A stretch of 64,000 bases of DNA from VAZQ01 sp963816745 (GTDB lineage: Bacteria > Pseudomonadota > Alphaproteobacteria > Rhizobiales > Xanthobacteraceae): the NCBI GenBank assembly GCA_963816745.1, contig CAWFLQ010000001.1, positions 744,001 through 808,000 on the forward strand, read 5' to 3'. The notes beneath the pieces are model-generated. The model was not told the DNA's origin, ran no database searches, and saw nothing but the letters and a program-made list of their open reading frames with translations. Both the position numbers and the translations under genes were made by a program. Within the stretch, counting starts at the first letter, position 1; each line of letters starts with the position of its first letter. Of the stretch, positions 34,830 to 42,847 are shown in pieces.

Positions 34830-35122
34830 GCACGAAGATCGCAGCCGCTCTTTTCGTCGCCACGGTCCTCCTCGCGGCGAACGCGGCAGATGCCCAGCCG
34901 GTCGATCTCTCCAAGATGAAGTGCAAGGAGTTCATCGAGTTGCCGAGGGACACGGCCTACGCCATCACGGTATGGCTCGGCGGCTATTTCACCGACGAGG
35001 ATGATCCTGCGGTCGTCAATTTCGACAAGCTGAAGGCCGTGTCCGAGAAGGTCGGCGCCTTCTGCGCGCAGAACCCGCGGATGGGCTTGATGAGCGCCGC
35101 CGAAAGCGTGATGGTCAAGTAG
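34826..35122 (+). CDS. HdeA/HdeB-like periplasmic protein
   Basis: 98 residues with a signal peptide (STKIAAALFVATVLLAANAADA). The mature part has KCKEFIELP near its start and AFCAQNPRMGLMSAAE near its end, the Cys pair that makes the single disulfide of HdeA-like acid-stress chaperones. It is short and acidic as expected. The start overlaps the GNAT stop, and another small exported protein follows, suggesting a small envelope-stress operon. Confidence 0.8.
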   Translation: MSTKIAAALFVATVLLAANAADAQPVDLSKMKCKEFIELPRDTAYAITVWLGGYFTDEDDPAVVNFDKLKAVSEKVGAFCAQNPRMGLMSAAESVMVK

Positions 35123-35141
35123 CCCCGGACGCGAGAAGCAT

Positions 35142-35708
35142 ATGACGTGGACGAGATCGATCGCGCTGCTTGCTTCGATAGGTATCGCCGGCCAGATCGG
35201 CGTGGCGGGCGCCTGCAATTACGACGGAGCTGCCGGCGCTGCGGCGAAGTATCCGCGTGCGATCGAAATAGCGACTGCTTTGCGCGACAAATCGAACGCG
35301 CCGATCCTGGACACGCGATTGGTCGCGCCGACCTTCGCCAACATGCTCGGTTATCACCGCGCCGTCCGGAGGCTGCAACGGCTGCGAGAGTCGCTTGAGC
35401 GTGCGGTGCTCGACCAGCGGCTGACCGGGCCCGGCTTTTCGCTGCTGCTGGTGGAAGCGGGCCTATGGAGCCGGTACATGCCCGACGCCGAGGGCGTCAG
35501 CATCGCCGTGCATACCGCCGGACCGCAGCCTGCGGACGCCCTGGTTTTCACCGGCGAAGCCGTGATCGAGGCGATCGTGTCGGGGCGGCTGGCGCCGGAT
35601 GAAGCCTTCCGCCGCGGATTGATCGTCGTCGATGGCGCAGCTGTTGCAATCCGCGATGTCTCGGTACTGCTGCGCGCCGCACTCGTCCGGCTCGCGGACG
35701 AACTGTAA
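35142..35708 (+). CDS. Small exported protein of unknown function
   Basis: 188 residues, intact. The N-terminus (TWTRSIALLASIGIAGQIGVAGAC) is a signal sequence ending at a Cys, so it may be a lipoprotein, though the lipobox VAGAC is imperfect. The rest is helical with many Ala, Leu and Arg (RAVRRLQRLRESLERAVLDQ). No family recognised. It follows the HdeA-like gene by 19 bases and is likely in the same transcript. Confidence 0.65.
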   Translation: MTWTRSIALLASIGIAGQIGVAGACNYDGAAGAAAKYPRAIEIATALRDKSNAPILDTRLVAPTFANMLGYHRAVRRLQRLRESLERAVLDQRLTGPGFSLLLVEAGLWSRYMPDAEGVSIAVHTAGPQPADALVFTGEAVIEAIVSGRLAPDEAFRRGLIVVDGAAVAIRDVSVLLRAALVRLADEL

Positions 35709-35767
35709 TCGAACACAGTCGGAGGTCGCCTACTTCTTCGAGACGGATCGCTGCCGGATTGCGAGCC

Positions 35768-36628
35768 ATGGAAACACGGACATTGGAATGGAGATGGCGC
35801 GACGAGACGGTTCACGTCGGCGGCGAATCAAACGGCACAGAGCCGAAGGTCCTTCTTCTCCCGGCACTCAGTTCGATCTCGACGCGGCACGAGATGCGCC
35901 CGTTGCAGGAGCGTTTGGCCAAGCAATATTCGACGCTATGTGTGGATTGGCCTGGTTTCGGTGATCGGGCGCGCCCGCGGGTCGATTGGACGCCCGAAGC
36001 CTATTCCGCCTTCCTGTCTTTTCTTTTGACCGAAGTGATCCCGCATCCCCACGCGATCGTCGCAGCAGGGCACGCGGGGACCTACGCCCTCGAACACGCC
36101 GCAAGGGGTTCGATCGGGCGGCTGGTCCTGATCGCGCCGACCTGGCGCGGGCCACTGCCGACCATGATGGGCGGGCATCGACCGTTCTTCGATCGGCTCT
36201 GCCGCCTCGTCGATGGTCCTGTGCTCGGGCCTCTCATCTATCGGCTGAACGTCAACCGGCTGGTCGTTCGTTACATGGCATCCGGCCATGTCTATAGCGA
36301 TCCGGCGTTCCTCGAGGGAGAGCGGCTACGCGAGAAGCTCGATGTCGTTCGCGCGCCGGGGGCACGGTTCGCGTCGGTACGGTTCGTCACTGGTCGTCTC
36401 GATCCGCTCGACACCCGCGATGCGTTTCTCGATTTGGCGCAGCGAGCGGCGGTTCCGATCCTGCTGGTTTATGGAGCCGAGACGCCACCGAGGTCACGGG
36501 CGGAAATGGAGGCCCTCGCGGCGTTGCCCGGCGTTCGCAGCGTTCGGCTTCTTCACGGCAAGCTCTCAGTGCACGAGGAGTTCCCGGACGCGACGATGGA
36601 GGCCATCAGTCCGTTTTTGGAGCACTAG
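35768..36628 (+). CDS. Alpha/beta-hydrolase-fold protein lacking the nucleophile Ser
   Basis: 286 residues, intact. The fold is clear: VLLLPALSSISTRHEM, CVDWPGFGDRARP, PILLVYGAE and a late His in GKLSVHEEFPD. At the nucleophile elbow the expected G-x-S-x-G reads GHAGT (residues 101-105), so the catalytic Ser is replaced by Ala. The protein is therefore probably not a Ser hydrolase and may be a binding protein or use another residue. ATG 35768 is chosen over the upstream TTG. Confidence 0.8.
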   Translation: METRTLEWRWRDETVHVGGESNGTEPKVLLLPALSSISTRHEMRPLQERLAKQYSTLCVDWPGFGDRARPRVDWTPEAYSAFLSFLLTEVIPHPHAIVAAGHAGTYALEHAARGSIGRLVLIAPTWRGPLPTMMGGHRPFFDRLCRLVDGPVLGPLIYRLNVNRLVVRYMASGHVYSDPAFLEGERLREKLDVVRAPGARFASVRFVTGRLDPLDTRDAFLDLAQRAAVPILLVYGAETPPRSRAEMEALAALPGVRSVRLLHGKLSVHEEFPDATMEAISPFLEH

Positions 36629-36727
36629 CACCCCGGCGCGTCGGCCGTGTGGCAATCGTCGAGATAAGGCGGGGACCTTCCGCGCGTCAACGGCGGTCAC
36701 CGGGCAGGTCACGGTCGCGATGCGCGC

Positions 36728-36760
36728 AAAAAAAGAGCCCCTTCGAACGGAAGGGGCTCT
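36728..36760 (-). terminator. Rho-independent terminator on the minus strand
   Basis: AGAGCCCCTTC (36734-36744) pairs over 11 bases with GAAGGGGCTCT (36750-36760). A run of seven A on the plus strand (36728-36734) is the T-tract for minus-strand transcripts. It is about 200 bases downstream of the TonB receptor stop. Confidence 0.93.
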
Positions 36761-36824
36761 CTAGGAAAACATGCTGCTAGGCAATGATAACCTTAGCTGA
36801 AAAGACGAGGCTCGCCAAGCAAAT

Positions 36825-36844
36825 TGTAACGTTATAACGTTTCA
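36825..36844. promoter_or_regulatory. Zur-like palindrome downstream of the TonB receptor gene
   Basis: AACGTTATAACGTT (36828-36841) is a perfect 14-base palindrome, within TGTAACGTTATAACGTTTCA. The form TGTnAynTTATAACrTTTC resembles alphaproteobacterial Zur boxes. It precedes no recognised gene; on the minus strand it would control only the short stretch up to the terminator. Confidence 0.5.
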
Positions 36845-36957
36845 AAGATTTCCTTTTAGCCGCAAGCATCTAGTGCGGCAGCCAGCACAAGTGGGGTGAG
36901 GAGGAGCGGTCCGACCGCCTGCATCGACGCGATCGCACGTGCCGCTCCTGACTGCCA

Positions 36958-39900
36958 TCAGTACTTGGCCACCACCGCCCCCATCGGACCGAACCTGTAG
37001 TTGACGCCGACGCGCACGATGTCGTCCGAGATCCGGGTATTGAAAGCCGGCGCGACGGTAACGTCCGGCGCGATGGCCGGAAACGTCGCGATCGATCCGA
37101 AGTCCATGTGCAGGTACTCGATCTTGCCGGTCCAATTGCCCACCAATTGCGCTTCGAGGCCGGCGCCGACGGTCCAGCCCGCCCGCGTGACGTGATTGCT
37201 GATGCCGGTAGTGACGGGATTGCCGGCCGCGTCGAAGCCCGCAACCGTGCCGGCGACCGTGATGTCGGCGACGGCCACGCCGCCGGTGACATAGGCCAAC
37301 GCACCCGGCGTGACGGCTGCGCCGAAGCGCCCGCGCAGCGTTCCGAACCATCCTAGCTTATGGTCGAGATTGACCGCGACCGGCGCATCGAGCGGGGCAA
37401 GCGCCGGATTGCAGACGTCGCCGGAGCAGACCGATGTCAGGCTTCCGCGCCGGCGCGCATACTGCAGGTCGCCTTCGATGCCCGCGACCCAGATGTCCGC
37501 TGTCCAGTTGTAACCGGCCTGGCCGCCGAAGATCGCGCCATCGCCCTTGGCCGAGATCGGACCGCCGAACAGCGGGTCTCCGGTCGCGGCGTCGCTGAGC
37601 CCGAGATCGGTAATAGACTTGCTCCAGCCGTAGCCGGCGTTGGCGCCGAGGTAGAAGCCGGCCCAATTCGAGCCCGTCGCAACCGGCGCCTTGTAGAAGA
37701 CCGGCGCATCGTAGCCCTTGCGCGCCGCCTTGTAGTAGCCGGGCGGTCCGCTCGGCCTGTCCGCGCCATACTTGACGTTGAGGAAGAACTTGACGTTGCG
37801 CCCGGGCAGCAGGATTTCGTCTTTGTGGAACTGGGCGGAATTGCGCACGTCGGCGTCGAGCAGGTTGTCGCCGACGATGCCGGTCGTGACCTCGACCGGT
37901 CCCCACGGCGAGTACTGCCAGAATTTCCGGTGGACGACTTCGAGCTTGAGCAGGTTGTAGCTGGCGGTCGGCGTCTCGAACGCGCCGAGATCGGTCTGGG
38001 CGAAGGCGTGCAGCAAGCCCATGCGGACGAACCAGTTGTCGCTGCGCCAATATGCGCCGCCGCCGACGCGCGTCGGCGGGATGCGCGGGACATTGCTGCC
38101 GTCCGTGAAGGTGGCGCGCACGGTATCGAATTGGCCATCGAGTCCGAAGATGCCGGTCGAAAGCGGCGCCACGTCCCATTGCCAGGCCACCTCCGCACCC
38201 CGGAAGTTAGCGTCGCGCTGGGCGATGAAGGTCTGCAGCAGCTCGGTTTCCACGCCGCAGGTGGCGAATTCCTCGCCGCAGAAAATGCCGGTCGGCTGCT
38301 GGAAGATGAAGTTGTCGTAGCGGGTGTAGTAGGCCTTGGCATCGAAGCGGAAGGTCCCGTCGATCCGCTTCAGGCCGACCTCGACATTCTTGGCGGTCTC
38401 GATGGTCAGGCCGGCATTGCCGATGTCGAAGGTCTGCGTGGCGTCGTGCGGGCCCTTGGAGAACAGCTCAAGCGCCCGCGGCGCGCGCTCGATCCGTTGC
38501 AGGTTGAGGCTCGCCACCAGGTACGATGGCAGGTCCTTGATGACACTGAAGCTGATGCTCTTCGGCAGGAAGGTGAGATCCGCGGGCGAAGAGGTCGGAT
38601 CGTCCGGCGGCGGTAGGAAGTTCGGCGGGAACGTCACTGCGGTGCCCGTGACGTTGTCCCGCTCGATGCGGCCCGCAAGTTGCGTTCGCAGCGTCGGCGT
38701 ATGTTGCATCTCGTTGAAGAAATAGGCAGCGGTGGTCCGGGTGCGGGCGGGAAAGAGGAGAGCCTCGCCAGACGTATCGAGCTGGCTGTGGCCGACCTGC
38801 GCGCCGATGAAGCTGGTCAAGGCGCCGATCGGCGTGAGCACCGGTATCAATTCGACCTCGATCTTGCCTTCGCTCTCCCGGTTCTTGAAGGTCGCTGCGA
38901 TCTGATCGAAGCCGAGGGCGGTGAGCCCGATCTCGTCATGCTTGTAGTCGGTGTAGCCGGCCCAATAGCGCACCGCCGCAATGGCGGCGGAGTAGGGCCG
39001 ATACTCGCCTTTGCTGGTGATCTTCGTCTGCTCCAGCCGGATGTGCGTCTGGCTCGCCGCCGCCTCGAGGCCGGGGACATGATAGTCGCTGGCGAAACGT
39101 GAGATCGCGACGCCGGCATAGCCGCCATCGAACAGGTAGGAGCCGCCGACGGCGCCGCCCTCGGAATGGAGCGACGAGTTCGGCTGTCTGCCGTTGACGA
39201 CCGGCGCCGGATCGGGCGGGAAGAGGTAGGGATAGCTCGGGATGCGGTAGTCGTCGGAGCGGCGGCCGAACACGTCGGCGTGGATCGCCGCATTGCGCGA
39301 GCCGGCGTCGAGCAGCAAGCCGGTTTCCCAGCCGTTGTTGACCGTGGTCCCGGCTGCCCTTAATTCGGCCGCGACGCCGCCCGGCGGTGCGAAGGTCGGA
39401 ATGCGGTTGTTGATCGCTTCGACGATGCCGCCGACCGCCTGCGAGCCGAAGCGCAGCGCCGCCGGCCCGCGAAAGATCTCCGTTCGCTGGATCGTCAAGG
39501 GATCGATCGGCACGCCGTGGTCCTGGCCGAGATTGGAGACGTCGGCGGAGCCGATGCCGTTCTCCTGGATGCGAACCCGGAAATCAGCAAGGCCGCGCAG
39601 GATCGGCCGCGCCGCACCCGGCGCGATGCCGGCCGAGGTGGCACCGGGCGTTGTGAAGAACAGATTGCCGAAGCTCTGGCTCTGACTCGCCTGGATCTGC
39701 GTGCTCGTGATGGTCGACAACGGCGCATACGGCGGGTTGAACGGGGATGCCGTCGTGGGCTGGGGCGTTGGGGTCGGTGCGGGCGGCGGCGTCGGGGCCG
39801 GCGCCGGTCGTCGTGCCGTGACCTTCGGGGCCGGAGCGGAGGGAACGGTCCGCCGCGGGGCCGGCGGCCGTCCTCGCACGGTGACCTGCGGAATTTGGAC

Positions 39901-40056
39901 CACGCCCGGCGTGGCTGGCGGCGTTGCGGGCGTGGTCTGGGAGGGTTGCGGTGCCGGGGTCGCGGGCGGCGTTTGCGACAATGCAACGCCGGAGAGATAC
40001 AGCAACGCGAGCGCGGAGCTGCTCAGAAGAAGCAAGCGACTGGTACGGATAGACAT
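36958..40056 (-). CDS. TonB-dependent receptor fused to an Omp25/31-like porin domain
   Basis: 1032 residues, intact. A signal peptide and a long Pro/Thr/Ala-rich linker (about 30-105) lead to a TonB plug (IRGLADFRVRIQENGIGSADV-type region, RTEIFRGPAALRFGSQAVGGIVEAI) and a 22-strand receptor barrel, similar to ZnuD-like zinc receptors. From about residue 800 a second barrel begins: WAGFYLGANAGYGWS, KLGWFGTLRGRFG, TVGAGLEAQLVGNWTGKIEYLHMDFG and VGVNYRFG, typical of 8-strand Omp25-like proteins. The upstream His-rich partner with a Zur-like box suggests zinc uptake. Two barrels in one chain is unusual. Confidence 0.88.
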   Translation of the reverse strand: MSIRTSRLLLLSSSALALLYLSGVALSQTPPATPAPQPSQTTPATPPATPGVVQIPQVTVRGRPPAPRRTVPSAPAPKVTARRPAPAPTPPPAPTPTPQPTTASPFNPPYAPLSTITSTQIQASQSQSFGNLFFTTPGATSAGIAPGAARPILRGLADFRVRIQENGIGSADVSNLGQDHGVPIDPLTIQRTEIFRGPAALRFGSQAVGGIVEAINNRIPTFAPPGGVAAELRAAGTTVNNGWETGLLLDAGSRNAAIHADVFGRRSDDYRIPSYPYLFPPDPAPVVNGRQPNSSLHSEGGAVGGSYLFDGGYAGVAISRFASDYHVPGLEAAASQTHIRLEQTKITSKGEYRPYSAAIAAVRYWAGYTDYKHDEIGLTALGFDQIAATFKNRESEGKIEVELIPVLTPIGALTSFIGAQVGHSQLDTSGEALLFPARTRTTAAYFFNEMQHTPTLRTQLAGRIERDNVTGTAVTFPPNFLPPPDDPTSSPADLTFLPKSISFSVIKDLPSYLVASLNLQRIERAPRALELFSKGPHDATQTFDIGNAGLTIETAKNVEVGLKRIDGTFRFDAKAYYTRYDNFIFQQPTGIFCGEEFATCGVETELLQTFIAQRDANFRGAEVAWQWDVAPLSTGIFGLDGQFDTVRATFTDGSNVPRIPPTRVGGGAYWRSDNWFVRMGLLHAFAQTDLGAFETPTASYNLLKLEVVHRKFWQYSPWGPVEVTTGIVGDNLLDADVRNSAQFHKDEILLPGRNVKFFLNVKYGADRPSGPPGYYKAARKGYDAPVFYKAPVATGSNWAGFYLGANAGYGWSKSITDLGLSDAATGDPLFGGPISAKGDGAIFGGQAGYNWTADIWVAGIEGDLQYARRRGSLTSVCSGDVCNPALAPLDAPVAVNLDHKLGWFGTLRGRFGAAVTPGALAYVTGGVAVADITVAGTVAGFDAAGNPVTTGISNHVTRAGWTVGAGLEAQLVGNWTGKIEYLHMDFGSIATFPAIAPDVTVAPAFNTRISDDIVRVGVNYRFGPMGAVVAKY

Positions 40057-40174
40057 GATTACCCCCCAACACGCCCTCACGGGCCCCCAACGTCAACACA
40101 TGGCGGCGCAATGGCGCCGCCCGACGCATCGGCGCAGCCGTCGCCGTCGCGAGGCCGTGCCAACACGGTCGATG

Positions 40175-40570
40175 TCAGGCGATGGGAGGTGCGCGGGCCT
40201 GGAAGAGGACGTGATGGAGGTCGGCTAGGGGAGCTTCATAGCGGAGAGTGTGCCGTGCGCGGCCGACGCGCTGCGGCACCAGCAGGGCAGGCGGCGCGGC
40301 ATGCTGAGCGGAGCCGATGAGGGCGTTGATTGCGTAAATCGCGCAATATTCGTCCTCATGCTCGTGGTGCGAGCCATCGCCACCTTGCGCCGACGTGTGT
40401 TGCTCGTCCGACAGCGAAGCCAGCGTCGATGCATCGATAGATGCCGACGAATGGGTCTCTCCCAGAACGTCCCTGAGATGGAGGTGCCCGAACGACAGCG
40501 CGAGCTGCATGGCCAGCGCCACTAGCGCCAGGCATGAAACCTCTCGCGAGCGTGTCCGGAACCAGCGCAT
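40175..40570 (-). CDS. DUF2946-like small His-rich membrane/exported protein
   Basis: 131 residues. An N-terminal hydrophobic helix (CLALVALAMQLALSFGHLHL) is followed by a metal-ligand-rich region: HTSAQGGDGSHHEHEDEYCAIYAI. This is the form of DUF2946-like proteins found beside TonB-type metal receptors in Rhizobiales. It is 118 bases upstream of the TonB-porin fusion on the same strand and just downstream of a Zur-like box. It probably helps in zinc handling; the biochemical role is unknown. ATG 40570 (MRWFRTR) is preferred over the frame start at 40603. Confidence 0.7.
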   Translation of the reverse strand: MRWFRTRSREVSCLALVALAMQLALSFGHLHLRDVLGETHSSASIDASTLASLSDEQHTSAQGGDGSHHEHEDEYCAIYAINALIGSAQHAAPPALLVPQRVGRARHTLRYEAPLADLHHVLFQARAPPIA

Positions 40571-40615
40571 TGTCCTGCACTTGGACGCCGTGACCGGCGG
40601 CACGCCGCCGCCGGA

Positions 40616-40638
40616 TGAAATGTAACACTATAACAATT
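40616..40638 (-). promoter_or_regulatory. Zur-like box upstream of the TonB receptor operon
   Basis: On the minus strand TGTTATAGTGTTACA (40621-40635) followed by TTTC is close to the alphaproteobacterial Zur pattern TGTTATAnTATAACA, 13 of 15 positions agreeing. It lies about 50 bases before the start of the DUF2946-like gene, suitable for repression by zinc-loaded Zur. Confidence 0.6.
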
Positions 40639-40757
40639 GCGGCCGGGCGCCATGCGCCGCGAGCGGCCATCGACGCAAAAACCGGGACTGTTGCAAAAAA
40701 GTCATCATCACGGCACTTGGGTAGGTGCCGAGATGCCAGATCACTCTGCAGGAAGCT

Positions 40758-42827
40758 TCAGCGCCCCTCGCGCATCCAGGTGGCGGCGAGCGCGCCGACC
40801 AGCAGCAGCAGTCCGATCAGGCCGGCGAAGACCGGCAGCACGCCGATGCCGCGCACGACGCTCGACTCGCGGATGCGCAGTCCCATCCAGTCGTCGCCCT
40901 TGAAGGTGTCGCTCGACCGCACCGCCACGATCCGCGGGAGACGAACGCCGTTGCCGTCCTCGACCCGTACCACGTCGCCGCCGGTGGCGTTGGACAGCGG
41001 CGCGAGCACCTCGGTGGTCGACGTCACCTCGGTGAATTCGCGCGGATTGGCGGGGCCGACATTGGCGAGCGCGGTGAGCGTGCCGTCGGTCGCGCGCCAG
41101 AGGCCCAAGTTCGTTGGCCTCGATGGTCGTGCGCCAGACGCCGGGCTGGGTCGGCGAGAGCGTCAAGGTGCGGGTCTTGCCCGACGGCGTCGTCAGCGTG
41201 ACGTCGGCGACGGTGTCGGCCATGGTCTGGCGCTGCACCGTGAGATCGCGTCCGCGCACCATGAGGCGCAGCGCTTCCTCCTCGAGGTCGGGCTGCTTCA
41301 TCAGCCAGTGCGACAGCCGCCGCAGCAGGTCGATATGCGGACCGCCGCCTTCGTAGCCGCGCGCCCACAGCCAGATGTGATCGGACAGCAGCAGCGCGAC
41401 CCGGCCTTCGCCTTCGCGCGAGAGCAGCAGCAGCGGCTTGTTGTCCGGCCCCTGCATGACGGCGGTGCCCTTGTTGGCGCGGGTGTCGACCAGGCGGAAC
41501 CAGCGGCTCCAGTGCGGCGGGTCCTGGTCGGCGCCTTCGAGGCCGCGGGTCACCGGGATGGCGCTTGCCGAGATCGGTGAGCTGAGCCCGGAACGCTCCG
41601 TCGTTCATCCGCCCGCTCGGCTCGGCCGGCAGGATGACGTCGAGCGGCGTGCGCCAGATGCTGGTCTGGCTCGCGTAGTCGGGGCCGGCCGCCACCAGCA
41701 CCGCGCCGCCGCCGCGCACATAGCGCGCGATGTTGTCGAAATAGATGATCGGCAGCACGCCCTGGCGCGCGTAGCGGTCGAAGATGATGAGCTGGAACTC
41801 GTTGATCTTCTGCTGGAACAGCTCGCGCGTCGGGAACGCGATCAGCGACAGCTCGTTGATCGGCGTGCCGTCCTGCTTCTCCGGCGGGCGCAAAATCGTA
41901 AAGTGCACGAGGTCGACGCTGGCGTCGGACTTCAGCAGGTTACGCCAGGTTCGCTCGCCCGCATGCGGCTCGCCCGAAACCAGCAGAACGCGCAGCTTGT
42001 CGCGCACGCCGTCGATGGAGACGACCGCGCGATTGTTGACGGCGGTGAGCTCGTTCTCGAGCGGCGAGGCCTCGATCTCGACGATGTTCGGCCCGGCATG
42101 GGGGATCTGCACGCTGATGCTGACGTTCGCGCCGACGCGCACGTTGCGGTTCTCGATCGTTTCGCCGTCGCGGCGCACCGTCACCTGCGCCGCGCCCGTC
42201 GACGCGCCCTGATCCTCGACGCGGAAGCTGATGGTCTGGCTCTGCCCGACGATGCCGAAGCGCGGCGTGGCCGTGAGCACGACGCGGCGGTCGCGCTCGT
42301 TCTTGTGGCCGGTGATCAGCCCGTGCACCGGCGCGGCGAAGCCGAGCGCCGCCGCCTCGGTCGGCACGTCGTGCACGCGCCCGTCGGTGATGAAGAAGAC
42401 GCCGGCGATGCGGTCGTGGGGAACGTCCGAGAGCGCGGAAGATAAAGCCGTAAACAATCGTGTGCCGTCGGTTTCGCCGTCGGCCTGTCCGGCCTCGACG
42501 AAGCGCACCTCGATGCCTTGCAGGCGCCCGAGCCGCTCGGCGAGCTGGGCGCGCACCGCCTCGGTCTGCTGCGTGCGGTCGCTGAAGTCCTGGCTCGGGC
42601 TCTTGTCGACGACCACGACGGCGACCGAGGTCAGCGGCTCGCGGTCCTCGCGCGTGATCGACGGATTGGCGAGCGCGAGCACGAACAAGCGCAAGCGCGA
42701 TGGTGCGAGCGAGCGCGCCGCGGCTGCGCCCGAACACGACCAGCAGCGACACCGCGAACGCAACGGCTACCGCCGCCCAGACGATGTAGGTGGGAACCAG
42801 CGGCGAGAATGAGATGCCGAAATTCAA
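40758..42827 (-). CDS. vWA/glutamine-amidotransferase-like membrane protein of the moxR operon (frame breaks)
   Basis: About 690 residues in four segments, each shifted by one extra base (near 42710, 41560 and 41105). The N-terminus has membrane helices (LVPTYIVWAAVAVAFAVSLLVVFG); a vWA-like region follows (LTSVAVVVVDKSPSQDFSDR, RIAGVFFITDGRVHD), then Ig-like and glutaminase-like domains (RVLLVSGEPHAGERTWRNLL, GGAVLVAAGPDYASQTS), and a C-terminal helix (GVLPVFAGLIGLLLLVGALAATW). It is the last gene of a four-gene set with MoxR, DUF58 and DUF4159 proteins, thought to act together in the envelope. Confidence 0.82.
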
Positions 42828-42847
42828 CTGCTCGACCTTTTACGTTG

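Larger units (their letters stand above)
36629..36957. other. Intergenic region with Zur-like box and terminator, possible small RNA
   Basis: No protein gene is supported. It contains a minus-strand terminator (36728-36760), an AT-rich palindrome (36828-36841) and about 100 bases between them that a minus-strand transcript could cover. A 22-codon open frame (36856-36924, minus) ends in a lipobox-like LDACG but lacks a suitably placed ribosome site. Confidence 0.5.

Noticed and set aside
36856..36924. 22-residue lipoprotein-like open frame on the minus strand
   Set aside because: It ends right at the lipobox-like Cys-Gly and lacks a ribosome site at the right distance; it could be chance.
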